Shown piece by piece: positions 27,509-35,707 of a stretch of DNA of 57,262 nucleotides (its first letter is position 1; each line of letters starts with the position of its first letter). Position numbers and translations under genes: made by a program. The notes under the pieces were generated by a model. The model did no database searches, was not told the origin of the DNA, and saw only the letters and a list, made by a program, of their open reading frames with translations. Origin of the DNA: JBCCFK01 sp965262315. Its GTDB lineage: Bacteria; Actinomycetota; Acidimicrobiia; Acidimicrobiales; UBA8592. Where the stretch lies: assembly GCA_965262315.1 (NCBI GenBank), contig CBDHFJ010000087.1, positions 1-57,262 on the forward strand. Reading direction: 5' to 3'.

Positions 27509-27670
27509 ATGTCGGAAACCGCGGACGAGATCGACATCACCAAGGCTCCCGCCAACCGGACCTGCGCAGAGCCTGGCTGCGCCACCGTGCTGTCGCGCTA
27601 CAACGAGTTCGAGTTCTGTGCCCTCCACCAACCGATGGTGGTGCCACGCATGCGGGGCAAGGTGTTGTAG
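27509..27670 (+). CDS. small zinc-finger-like protein, 53 aa
   Basis: 53 residues with a C-x4-C-x12-C-x2-H pattern (C19, C24, C37, H40) inside CAEPGCATVLSRYNEFEFC, a plausible single zinc site. The acidic N-terminus and the MVVPRMRGKVL tail are unusual. ATG at 27509 follows a GCGGGG stretch; stop TAG at 27668-27670, convergent with the anti-sigma gene 15 nt away. Similar short CxxxxC-LSxYN-CxxH modules occur in actinobacterial proteins but I cannot name a function. Confidence 0.68.
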   Translation: MSETADEIDITKAPANRTCAEPGCATVLSRYNEFEFCALHQPMVVPRMRGKVL

Positions 27671-27685
27671 CCGCCGACCGCCCGG

Positions 27686-27967
27686 CTACAGATCGGTGAC
27701 GTCGACGTCGAGGTCGACGCGGCCGAGGGCCTGGGTGATGCGGAGCTGGAGCGACGCTGGTGCCTGGTCGGTGCAACGCTGGGACATCGCCAGCTTGAAG
27801 CGCACCTGGAAGTCGATCTGTTGCACGCACGGCATGCACGGCGACAGCTCCTGGCGGGCGGCCTCGATCATCGAGGGATCGGGGATCCCCTCGAGCACTT
27901 GGGAGATCAGCGCCTGCGAGTGCTCGCACTGATCGGGGATTCCTGGACACGAATGTTGATTGTTCAT
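27686..27967 (-). CDS. RsrA-like zinc anti-sigma factor
   Basis: 93 residues resembling the mycothiol-system anti-sigma factor RsrA. C14, C44 and C47 match the zinc site, and C65 matches the downstream redox Cys. The His of the H-x3-C-x2-C motif is Glu40 here, and the second of the RsrA CC pair is Thr66. It follows sigR by 22 nt on the same strand. It should hold the sigma factor under reducing conditions, but the changed ligands could alter its redox behaviour. Confidence 0.8.
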   Translation of the reverse strand: MNNQHSCPGIPDQCEHSQALISQVLEGIPDPSMIEAARQELSPCMPCVQQIDFQVRFKLAMSQRCTDQAPASLQLRITQALGRVDLDVDVTDL

Positions 27968-27989
27968 GGCAGATGCAGGTGGCTCGGCT

Positions 27990-28616
27990 TCAACGCTCGG
28001 CGCCGGCGCCTACGGCGGCGCCGCCTTCGGGTTCGGTTTCGGAGGCCGGATCGTCGTCGGGAACGAGTCCCCGACTGCGGCCGAACTCGAACAACTGCTC
28101 CTGCAGGCGTTTTCTTCCCCGATGGAGCCGAGACATCACGGTGCCGATCGGAACGTCGAGAATCTCGGCGATCTCCTTGTACGCGAATCCCTCGACATCG
28201 GCCAACAACACGGCGTCGCGGTACTGCTCGGGCAGGTTCTCGATCGCGTCCTTGACCTCGGACTCGGTGAGCGTGTCGAGGAGTTCGTCCTCGGCACTAC
28301 GGCCGAGGGTGGACGTCTCGGCGCCACCGAGGCGGCGGTACAGGTAGAGGTCCTCGACGTCGCTGAGATCGGATTCGTCGGGGCGACGTTGTTTCTTCCG
28401 GTAGTTGTTGATGTAGCTGTTCGTGAGGATCCGGAACAGCCAGGCGCGCAGGTTCGTGCCCTCCTTGAAGGAGTCGAACGCGCGGTAGCCCTTGAGGTAG
28501 GTCTCCTGCACGAGGTCCTCGGCGTCCGCCTGATTGCGCGTCATGCGCATGGCGTGGGAGAAGAGCTGGTCCATGAACGGCATGGCCTGCTCGGCGAAGG
28601 TGGCCTGATCTGCCAT
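27990..28616 (-). CDS. sigR: ECF sigma factor, SigR/SigH type
   Basis: 208 residues. Region 2 (about 10-80) has AMRMTRNQADAEDLVQETYL and FKEGTNLRAWLFRILTNSYI. Region 4 (about 120-185) has ENLPEQYRDAVLLADVEGF and the helix-turn-helix YKEIAEILDVPIGTVMSRLH. This matches the thiol-oxidative-stress sigma factors SigR (Streptomyces) and SigH (mycobacteria). The C-terminal tail is Gly/Ala/Glu-rich. Together with the anti-sigma gene it should control thiol-redox genes. A -10-like TAGGGT lies 6 nt before the ATG; I could not find a SigR-type GGGAAT-GTT promoter. Confidence 0.9.
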   Translation of the reverse strand: MADQATFAEQAMPFMDQLFSHAMRMTRNQADAEDLVQETYLKGYRAFDSFKEGTNLRAWLFRILTNSYINNYRKKQRRPDESDLSDVEDLYLYRRLGGAETSTLGRSAEDELLDTLTESEVKDAIENLPEQYRDAVLLADVEGFAYKEIAEILDVPIGTVMSRLHRGRKRLQEQLFEFGRSRGLVPDDDPASETEPEGGAAVGAGAER

Positions 28617-28622
28617 GACACA

Positions 28623-28628
28623 ACCCTA
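28623..28628 (-). promoter_or_regulatory. candidate leaderless -10 element of sigR
   Basis: TAGGGT on the minus strand, 6 nt before the ATG. The same hexamer and spacing precede the M20 peptidase gene. Confidence 0.5.
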
Positions 28629-28814
28629 GTGGCGCCCGGTGTCGTCCGAGTCCCCCGAAAGTAGGGTCCGCCGTGGTCCCCTGGGATGATCCGAACGCCC
28701 TGCGCCCGACCACCATGCGCACACGCCCTGGTCCACGATGGGATGATTCGAGTGGGCAGCAACGACGTCGCGAGGTGGACGTTGACACACGATGTGCGGG
28801 AGAACGGTGCTTCC

Positions 28815-29582
28815 ATGGAGCAGGCTTCCCCCGCGAGTGGGGGCCCGAGCAGACGGCAACTGATCCTCGGTGGTGCAGCGACCGCCGGCACCGCGTGGGC
28901 TGCGCCGTCGGTCCTGCGGGTCGACCGAGCCGCTGCGGCGCCGGGGAGCTGTGTCGAGCAGACGATCGCGTGGGGCAGCGTCACGGGATCCAACCCCTGG
29001 ACCGCCACCGCGACGGCCGGCACCGTCACCGTCACGGTGACGATCTCCGCCTCCAGCACCGGCACGGTCAATGCGTACATCACCGGCGGCGACCTGATCA
29101 CGTCGTGCGGGCCTGGCCACTCGATCGGCGACACGTTCGATTTCACCGTGGCGTTCTCCAACAGCGCCGGCGTGGTCTGTTCGGCTCGGTCCCGCATCAT
29201 CGACGTCGACCAGAACGACATCGGCCTCGGCTGCCCCACGGTGTCGCGGTTCCGCGACGAGATCTCCAATCTCACCGGCGCCGGGCTGACCACCAGTACC
29301 GAGGGCGGCCTCACCGAGGTGTCGCCAGGCGTCTTCGCGAGCAGCCTGAGCTGCAAGACCGGCGACACCGAGAACCTCGCCATCGACTGGACCGTACGCA
29401 CCGGCGTGACCGGCGGCGGATACCGGTGGACGATGGGCGCACCGCCCAACGGCAGCACCACGCTCGACTTCCAGCTGATCAAGCTCAACCCGTTCACGGT
29501 GTGTGCCACCGGCGGCGCCGGTGGCACGAGCGGCGCCCGAGCCTCGGCCGGCAACCCCCGGTCGCTGCCCGACCAGGACTGA
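28815..29582 (+). CDS. Tat-exported protein of unknown function
   Basis: 255 residues. The N-terminus has a twin-arginine motif SRRQLIL followed by a hydrophobic, Ala-rich stretch and a likely cleavage after AAAA (about residue 42). The mature part is Thr/Ser/Gly-rich with predicted beta strands (TATAGTVTVTVTISASS) and six scattered cysteines, which fits an exported disulfide-bearing beta protein. The ATG at 28815 follows GGGAGAA; a frame extension upstream lacks a ribosome site. Divergent from sigR by 198 nt. No family recognised. Confidence 0.75.
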   Translation: MEQASPASGGPSRRQLILGGAATAGTAWAAPSVLRVDRAAAAPGSCVEQTIAWGSVTGSNPWTATATAGTVTVTVTISASSTGTVNAYITGGDLITSCGPGHSIGDTFDFTVAFSNSAGVVCSARSRIIDVDQNDIGLGCPTVSRFRDEISNLTGAGLTTSTEGGLTEVSPGVFASSLSCKTGDTENLAIDWTVRTGVTGGGYRWTMGAPPNGSTTLDFQLIKLNPFTVCATGGAGGTSGARASAGNPRSLPDQD

Positions 29583-29616
29583 GCCGCGCCGGACCACCGT
29601 CTGCGAACATGTCGCC

Positions 29617-32211
29617 GTGACCGTCGCCTTGACCAGCGTGCCGCGGACCGCGGGCGAGCTCGCGGACGCGCTCGTCGCCTCGACTGCCGGCCACCTCGAT
29701 CGATTGGCCGCCGGTGCGACCCCCGGCCTGGTGCCACCGGCGGTCTTCGGGGGCCACGTCGTCGACGATCAGACCGTGAGCGACGTCGTCTACACGGTGG
29801 CCCATCTGGCGGCGAGCGGGGTACCGACGGTCGCGGGCATCGACCTGGCCGAGCACGCCGGTGTGCTGGTGCGCGCACTGCGAGCCGACGAGGTGGAGGC
29901 CTTCGCCGCCTACCGAATCGGTGAAGCCACTCAGCTCGTCGGCGACGCCTGGGATGAGGAGACCCGCCGACACGCCATCGCCTGTGCCGACAGCACCCCG
30001 CTGTTCGACCGGGTCCGGGCCGGCGAGACGCCCCGGAACTACGCCGTCGTCGCGGCGCGTTGCCTGTGGGCATCCGCGGCGCTCGGCGGCGGGGACGCCG
30101 ACCACCTCGACGAGTTCCTCGAGCGCTCCCGTGGGCTCTTCGACACCGAGACGGGGTGGATCAACGACGGGATGGGGTCGACCGCCCAGTACGACATCTA
30201 CACGCCGGACATGTACCTGTTCGCCGAACCGCTGGCGGCCCGGCTCGGCGCCTGCTGGACCGATGGGTTGGCCTCGGTCCTCGCGGATCTCGAAGACCTC
30301 GGCCACCCGGGTGGCGCCGTGGTGTGGGGCCGGTCCGTCGGATCGCTGGGGCTCGCGATCACGATCGAGCTCGCTGCGATCGCCGTCGGTCGCGACCTGA
30401 CGTCAAACACCACCGGGTGGCTTCGTCGTGCCGTGGAGGCCCTCGACGAGCTGAACGGCTGGTTCCACGACGGCGTCGTCGCCGCACACCAGGACCGGAG
30501 CACGATGTGGTACCGGGGCCCGGCCCGCCGCCTCCAGCTCACGTTCGATCTCCTGGGCAAGCTCCTGCTCGCCGCCGGTGAGCTCCGCCGCGCCCCGGAC
30601 GCCGTCGTCGGCGACGCGGCCGACGCGTGGCCGGACGTCGATCGCGTCGTGCCGTTCACCGCGGACGGCCGAGCCGGCGCCTGGACGGTTCGTCGCCGCG
30701 GCCTGGGGTTCGTGGTGCCGATGCTGGACGGGCGGGCCACCGACTACCTCGCCACGCCACGCGGACCCGGCACCCTGGAGCAGCCGACCAGCGGGACGCC
30801 CACGTTGACGCCGCTGCCCGTCGTCGACGGCCGGCTCCTGACCACCTCGGGTCTGCCGTCATCGTGGCGACACCGGCCCGGCGAGCTGACCATGCGGTTC
30901 GACCGATGGTGGCACCTTCGCCGATCGCTGACCGAACCGGCAGCCGAGGCCGTCGAAGGCGAACGGGCGACCACGATGCGGGTGGACGGGCGCAGCCTCG
31001 AGATCACCGAGGAGCTGTCGCTTCCGGGCCGACGGGTCATGGTGGCAACGGCCGTCGCCGAGAGCCCTCGCCGACCGCTCCTCGTCGAGGCGGACGGGCC
31101 GGTGCGGCGCGCCGACACCGCAGGTATCGCCGAGTGGCGGTCGTTCTGGGGACCGTTGCCGGTGGTGCACCAGATCGAACACGAGGTCGACGGCGCGGCG
31201 ACGCACCGGGTCCGCGTGACCCCGGTCCCACGCGTGGCCGGCTCGGTGATGGGTCACCCGTACGAGGACCAGCTCTACGAGCCGCTCGGAGCTCGAGTTC
31301 ATCGAACCCTCGCTCCCCGTGCCGACGCAGTGACGGAGCTGAAGCTCCGCGATGTCGACGTGCTCCACCTGGCGTGGCCGGAGTGGTGGTCCGGCCTCGA
31401 CCCGGATCGCACGGCACGCATGATCGAGCGCGTGCGACGCGCTGGTGTCCGGGTGCTCTGGACCCAGCACAACCTGGCCCCTCACCGCGACAAGTCGGAC
31501 GACGCTCGAGCCTGCTACCAGCAGTGGGCCGAGGTCGCCGATGCGGTCATCCATCACACGGCACACGGCCGCGACGTCGCCCTGCGCGAGTACACCTACG
31601 GACCCCACACCCGCCACCGCGTGATCCGGCACGGACACTGGGGCCCGACCCTGACGCCGCACCTGGACACCCCGAGAGCGGACGTCGAGTCCGCGGAGGG
31701 GTGGCCGTCTGCGGGGCTCCGCGTGGCCGTGGTCGGCGCGCCCCGAGCGGAGAAGGACCTCGAAGGTGTCATCGCGGCGATGCGAGCGTGTTCCCGGGAC
31801 GACCTCCAGCTCGTCATCCGGGCCGATGACCGCGTGGGGGCAGTCGACGACCCTCGCATCCTGGTCGACCGCGGCCATGTCGACGCGCCCCGCTACGCCC
31901 GCCGCCTCGCCGCCATCGACGCCCTGATCCTGCCGTTCGCGTCCGACGGGATGTTGACCACGGGGACCGCCTTCGACGCCATCGGTGCCGGCGTCGCAGC
32001 CATCACGTCGGCGTGGGGGTTCTTCGACGAGACGTTCGCCGGGGCCGACATCGGCTACCGCACCCTCGAGGAGCTGACCGAGATCCTCGAGACGCTGGAT
32101 GCCGACCGGCTGGCCGCGTCGGCTGCCGGCATCGCCGCCCGGCGGGCCGACCACGACTGGGCCGACAGCGCAGAGGCCACCCTCGCGCTGATCGAGGAGC
32201 TCCTCACATGA
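29617..32211 (+). CDS. toroid-like domain fused to a glycosyltransferase
   Basis: 864 residues. The first 400 or so look like an alpha/alpha-toroid (helical repeats; WINDGMGSTAQYDIYTPDMY near 185, WGRSVGSLGLAITIEL near 240), resembling DUF2264 or heparinase-type lyases. A beta-sandwich-like part follows (about 410-540). From about 575 to the end it is a GT-B glycosyltransferase: VDVLHLAWPEWW, WTQHNLAPHRD, VIRHGHWGP, LRVAVVGAPRAEKDLEG, LPFASDGMLTTGTAF. No signal peptide. GTG start is weakly supported. The stop overlaps the rhodanese gene by 3 nt. Possibly builds or edits a surface or intracellular glycan; substrate unknown. Confidence 0.72.
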   Translation: MTVALTSVPRTAGELADALVASTAGHLDRLAAGATPGLVPPAVFGGHVVDDQTVSDVVYTVAHLAASGVPTVAGIDLAEHAGVLVRALRADEVEAFAAYRIGEATQLVGDAWDEETRRHAIACADSTPLFDRVRAGETPRNYAVVAARCLWASAALGGGDADHLDEFLERSRGLFDTETGWINDGMGSTAQYDIYTPDMYLFAEPLAARLGACWTDGLASVLADLEDLGHPGGAVVWGRSVGSLGLAITIELAAIAVGRDLTSNTTGWLRRAVEALDELNGWFHDGVVAAHQDRSTMWYRGPARRLQLTFDLLGKLLLAAGELRRAPDAVVGDAADAWPDVDRVVPFTADGRAGAWTVRRRGLGFVVPMLDGRATDYLATPRGPGTLEQPTSGTPTLTPLPVVDGRLLTTSGLPSSWRHRPGELTMRFDRWWHLRRSLTEPAAEAVEGERATTMRVDGRSLEITEELSLPGRRVMVATAVAESPRRPLLVEADGPVRRADTAGIAEWRSFWGPLPVVHQIEHEVDGAATHRVRVTPVPRVAGSVMGHPYEDQLYEPLGARVHRTLAPRADAVTELKLRDVDVLHLAWPEWWSGLDPDRTARMIERVRRAGVRVLWTQHNLAPHRDKSDDARACYQQWAEVADAVIHHTAHGRDVALREYTYGPHTRHRVIRHGHWGPTLTPHLDTPRADVESAEGWPSAGLRVAVVGAPRAEKDLEGVIAAMRACSRDDLQLVIRADDRVGAVDDPRILVDRGHVDAPRYARRLAAIDALILPFASDGMLTTGTAFDAIGAGVAAITSAWGFFDETFAGADIGYRTLEELTEILETLDADRLAASAAGIAARRADHDWADSAEATLALIEELLT

Positions 32212-32957
32212 GCGACCCGGTGCGTGCGTTGATCGTCGGCCAGGTCGCCACCGACGAGTCCGACGACGACGTGACCTCGGTCAGTGCGGCCGCATTCCCG
32301 CGGGCCCAACTCCGCTCTCGATTCGGATCGATCCTGCTCGGGTCCGACGCCACCGACGTCGACCCCCCGCTGGCGCGCCTGCTCGCCCACAACTGCGCCG
32401 TTCACCTGGTGCCGGGCGGCAGTCTCGCGGTGTCCGTCACGCCCGAAGCCTTCGCCGACGACCTCCGATCCTGCGGTTTCGAGCGAGTCGGCGGGACGGA
32501 CCGACGCTCGTTCTGGCGCCGGACCGACCGCCGGACCATTCACGACGTGACGGCCGATGCGAGATTGCGACTGCATCGGGTCAGCCCCGATGAGCTCCGG
32601 ACCGAACAGGCGGCCGAGCCCGTGGTCGTGATCGACCTGCGCATTCCTGAAGACCGCCGTCGCCACGGCGCCATTCCCGGGTCGATCCCGATCCCACGAT
32701 CGGTGCTGGAGTGGCGCGCCGACCCGACGTCCGGCTACTCACACGACCGGCTGGGCGACTTCTCGGCCCGGGTGGTGGTCGTGTGCAACGAGGGCTACAG
32801 CTCGTCGATCGCAGCCGCGAGCCTGCTCGACCTCGGCTACGAGCGTGCGACCGACCTCATCGGCGGTGTCTTGGGCTGGTCCCGCGCCGGACTTCCGCTG
32901 ACGGCCGCGGCGGACGACGACGAGATCTTCGAGGGGCCGGTCGAGGGCGGCCACTGA
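32208..32957 (+). CDS. rhodanese-domain protein with a partial methyltransferase-like N-domain
   Basis: 249 residues. The C-terminal half (about 145-240) is a rhodanese domain: VIDLRIPEDRRRHGAIPGS and the active-site loop VVVCNEGYSSSIAA with its Cys. The N-terminal 115 residues resemble the last strands of a class I methyltransferase (VHLVPGGSLAVSVTP, LRSCGFERVGGTDRRSFWRR) without the SAM-binding motif, so they may be a remnant or a docking module. Start overlaps the glycosyltransferase stop (ATGA), showing translational coupling. Confidence 0.75.
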   Translation: MSDPVRALIVGQVATDESDDDVTSVSAAAFPRAQLRSRFGSILLGSDATDVDPPLARLLAHNCAVHLVPGGSLAVSVTPEAFADDLRSCGFERVGGTDRRSFWRRTDRRTIHDVTADARLRLHRVSPDELRTEQAAEPVVVIDLRIPEDRRRHGAIPGSIPIPRSVLEWRADPTSGYSHDRLGDFSARVVVVCNEGYSSSIAAASLLDLGYERATDLIGGVLGWSRAGLPLTAAADDDEIFEGPVEGGH

Positions 32958-32979
32958 CCGGACGGCGACCTCGCGGCCC

Positions 32980-33008
32980 TTGCCGCACCGAGGGCCCGTG
33001 GATAGGTT
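32980..33008 (+). promoter_or_regulatory. promoter of the SCO6745-like / nitroreductase-fusion operon
   Basis: TTGCCG (32980-32985), a 17-nt spacer and TAGGTT (33003-33008) form the best two-box promoter seen in the window. Transcription would start about 22 nt before the ATG at 33037, leaving a leader with AAGGGGGA as ribosome-binding site. CCCCC (33010-33014) can pair with that GGGGG. Confidence 0.6.
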
Positions 33009-33036
33009 CGCCCCCGACCAACCGAAGGGGGACCGC

Positions 33037-33774
33037 ATGGACACGGTCAGCGTTGCCCGCAGCATGCGCGGCTCGATCGGGATGTTGGCGATGGCCTGGC
33101 TGATGGCCGACACCACCATCGAGAAGGCGACGGGCGCCGGCATGCCTGCGGGCACGGGCGCATACGCCATCGGGCGCATGGGTGTCCTGGGCGACTGCCC
33201 ACCCGACAACGTCGTGGCTGCCGCCTACTTCTGGAACCCAGACACCATGCGGCAGGCTGTCGCCGACGGCCGCGCGGGCATGGCGCCCGCCGATGGTGCC
33301 GCGATCTACGCGCGCATCTGCCAGGAGTGGGGCGAGGACCACCTCGGCGGCTTCGCCGACGTGGAACGGCTGGGCGAGCTCTGCGAACGCGTGGTGAACC
33401 ACGCCAGCCCGCTCGGTGCGCCGACATTCGTCGGATGGCGCGACATGCCGCTCCCCGACCCCGGCCCCGGCCGCACGTTCCAGCTGTGCCAGACGATGCG
33501 CGAGTTGCGCTTCGGTCGCCACGCCGTCGCCGTCCAGGCATCGGGGATGAGCCCACTCGAGGCGATCCTCAGCGGTCCCGCGGGCGAGTGGAACGCCGAG
33601 TTCTTCGGCTGGCCCAAGCCGTACCCGGACGTCTCGGGGCTGGGCGACGCCCGCGACGAGATCGAGGCGCTGACCGACCGCCTCCACGCTCCGGACTTCG
33701 AGTGCCTGACCGACGATGAGCGCGCCGAGCTCCGCGAGCTCGCCAAGGCCGCCCGGGCGCACGCGTCGGGCTGA
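33037..33774 (+). CDS. SCO6745-family protein
   Basis: 245-residue mostly helical protein like the actinobacterial SCO6745 family. It shows GAYAIGRMGVLGDCPPDNVVAA, FWNPDTMRQAV, the YARICQEWG helix and SGMSPLEAILSG near the C-terminus. Family function is unknown; members are commonly predicted to be HTH-like or ligand-binding. The ATG at 33037 follows AAGGGGGACCGC. It ends 12 nt before the nitroreductase fusion and is surely co-transcribed with it. Confidence 0.82.
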   Translation: MDTVSVARSMRGSIGMLAMAWLMADTTIEKATGAGMPAGTGAYAIGRMGVLGDCPPDNVVAAAYFWNPDTMRQAVADGRAGMAPADGAAIYARICQEWGEDHLGGFADVERLGELCERVVNHASPLGAPTFVGWRDMPLPDPGPGRTFQLCQTMRELRFGRHAVAVQASGMSPLEAILSGPAGEWNAEFFGWPKPYPDVSGLGDARDEIEALTDRLHAPDFECLTDDERAELRELAKAARAHASG

Positions 33775-33786
33775 AGGAGCGATCAC

Positions 33787-34980
33787 ATGACCATCGACGT
33801 TGCCTCCGTCGACGAGGCCCTCGCCACCACCCGCGCCGTCCGGCTGCGGCTGGATCTCGAACGACCGGTCGACGACGACATCATCCACGAATGCATCGAC
33901 GTGGCCGAGCAGGCACCGTCAGGCGGCAATCAGGGCAGCCGGCGCTGGATCGTGGTCCGGGACCCTGCAGTGAAGCAACAGGTCGCCGACCTGTACATGG
34001 AGGCGGCGGGCCACTGGATGATCCAGGCCTACGAGAACCTGCAGGGCTCGGGGCACAAGCAGGAACGGGTGATGAAGTCGGCCGCGTATCTGGCCGAGCA
34101 TCTGGCCGAGGTGCCGGTCATCGTCATCCCCACCATCATCGGTGTGCACGACGGCAGCGGACGACCCGGCCTCTTCGACTCGGTGATCCAGTCGGTCTGG
34201 AGCTTCTCGGTGGCGCTCCGAGCCCGCGGCCTCGGCTCGGCCTGGACCACGGCGATCCTCGCCAAGCAGGAAGGGCTGATGGAGCTGCTCGAGATCCCCC
34301 AGGGGATGACGCCGATCGCGATGTTGCCGGTGGCTTGGACCAAGGGCACGGACTTCAAGCGAGCGCCGCGCTATCCGTCGCGCGAGATCACCTACGTCGA
34401 CGGATTCGCACGCACGTGGGAGCGCGGCCCCAGCGACCCGCCGACGCTGGCGGACGGCCCGGGGGCGGTGGTCGAGGTCGACATCAAGGCCCCACCGCGA
34501 GAGGTGTGGCCGGTCGTGACCGACATCAACATGGGCGCCGAGTACAGCGAGGAGTTCCAGGGAGCCGAGTGGGCCGAGAACACCGAGCCCGGGGTCGGTT
34601 CGATCTTCATCGGCTCCAACTCCCATCCGGCGGTCGGCGACTGGCAGACCGAATGCACCGTCACCCACTGGGACGAGAAGAGGGAGTTCGGCTGGTCGAC
34701 GGGCGACCCGAGCAACACGGCGGCCCGCTGGCACTTCGAGCTGTCCGCCATCGCCGGCGCGACCCGCCTGCGATACTCGGTGAAGCTGGGCCCGGGACCG
34801 TCGGGCCTCACGCCGGCCATCGAACGGATGCCCGACCGAGAGCCCGACATCCTCCATCGCCGGATCGGCGAGCACCGGGCCAACATGCAGCGCGTGCTCG
34901 ACGGCATCAAGGCGACGGTGGAAGCCGCACTCGACGAACCCCACCAGGACGGCATCAGGCCCCCGTCGTCGGGCGACTGA
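33787..34980 (+). CDS. nitroreductase-SRPBCC fusion protein
   Basis: 397 residues joining two folds. Residues 1-205 are a flavin nitroreductase: TTRAVRLRLDLERPV, the FMN-contacting EQAPSGGNQGSRRWIVV, and GLGSAWTTAILAKQEG. Residues about 222-385 are an SRPBCC/polyketide-cyclase-type ligand domain: VVEVDIKAPPREVWPVVTDI, SEEFQGAEWAENTEPGVGS, RWHFELSAIAGATRLRYSV. The fusion suggests a flavoenzyme with its own hydrophobic-ligand cup. The start has GGAG at a good distance. Substrate unknown. Confidence 0.86.
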   Translation: MTIDVASVDEALATTRAVRLRLDLERPVDDDIIHECIDVAEQAPSGGNQGSRRWIVVRDPAVKQQVADLYMEAAGHWMIQAYENLQGSGHKQERVMKSAAYLAEHLAEVPVIVIPTIIGVHDGSGRPGLFDSVIQSVWSFSVALRARGLGSAWTTAILAKQEGLMELLEIPQGMTPIAMLPVAWTKGTDFKRAPRYPSREITYVDGFARTWERGPSDPPTLADGPGAVVEVDIKAPPREVWPVVTDINMGAEYSEEFQGAEWAENTEPGVGSIFIGSNSHPAVGDWQTECTVTHWDEKREFGWSTGDPSNTAARWHFELSAIAGATRLRYSVKLGPGPSGLTPAIERMPDREPDILHRRIGEHRANMQRVLDGIKATVEAALDEPHQDGIRPPSSGD

Positions 34981-34998
34981 GGTGCCGAGCCCGACGGC

Positions 34999-35699
34999 TC
35001 AGAGGTCGTCCGGGTCGCAGCCGAGCAACAGACAGATCAGCTCCTCGATGGGGCGTGGTGTCCGCGTCGGAGTCGGCGGCGGCGTGGTGGCCGTGGGCTC
35101 AGGGGGTGCGACGGTCGCGGTCGGGCGCACGGGAGTTGGCGTGGGGTCGGGCGGCACGGGTGTCGCAGTCGGTGGCACGGGTGTCGCGGTCGGGGGCACG
35201 GGCGTGGGAGGCACCGGCGTGGACGTGGGAGGCACCGCAGTCACCGTGGGCGGCACCGGCGTGGACGTGGGAGGCACCGCAGTCGCCGTGGGCGGGACCG
35301 GCGTGGACGTGGGCGGCACCGCAGTCGCCGTCGGAGGCACCGGCGCGTCGGGGTCGGCGGGACGGGCGTGGCTGTCGGAGGCACCGGCGGCGGGGTCGGC
35401 GGGACGGGCGTGGCTGTCGGAGGCACCGAGGTGGCGGTGGGCTCGGGGATCTCGATCAGCGGCCGTGTCGTGGGCGTGGGCTCGGACTCGGCGTCCTGGG
35501 TCGACCCGAGGACCTCGGCCTCGACGAGCGCCAGCTCGTCGGGGGTGGCGACGGACGTCGGCGAGGCCGTGGGCTCGACGGCCAGGACCTGTTCCGCCGG
35601 GTCGTCGAGCGGGTCGACGGCGTCGCCGCGCGAGAACGCGAGCGCAGCCGGAATCGGCAACGCGCACAACAGGACGAGCGGGATCAGGCGTCGGCGCAT
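34999..35699 (-). pseudogene. Pro/Thr-repeat secreted protein, frame broken in a 42-bp repeat array
   Basis: N-terminus MRRRLIPLVLLCALPIPAAL is a signal peptide, followed by an acidic stretch and then PPTATPVPP-type repeats. The first frame (start ATG 35699) runs into an Arg/Cys-rich, repeat-derived nonsense tail and stops at 35241. The continuation of the Pro/Thr repeats and the C-terminus (PIEELICLLLGCDPDDL, stop 34999) is in another frame. The break lies in a repeat unit of 44 bp instead of 42 bp (35336-35379). Without those two extra bases a 232-residue protein would result. It could be a pseudogene, a phase-variable gene or a sequencing error. It begins 8 nt after the M20 peptidase stop. 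Confidence 0.7.
35210..35421. repeat. five tandem 42-bp repeats (one unit 44 bp)
   Basis: Units begin with GGCACCGGCG-like sequence at 35210, 35252, 35294, 35336 and 35380; the next similar start is at 35422. Spacing is 42 except for the fourth (44). Each unit encodes 14 residues of a Val-Pro-Pro-Thr repeat on the minus strand. A run of shorter related repeats continues to about 35150 on the left. Confidence 0.8.
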
Positions 35700-35707
35700 C
35701 GGGCGGT

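Noticed and set aside
27990..28814. SigR-type autoregulated promoter (GGGAAT-N18-GTT) before sigR
   Set aside because: GGGGAC and GTT are present on the minus strand but the spacing is about 24 nt, too long.
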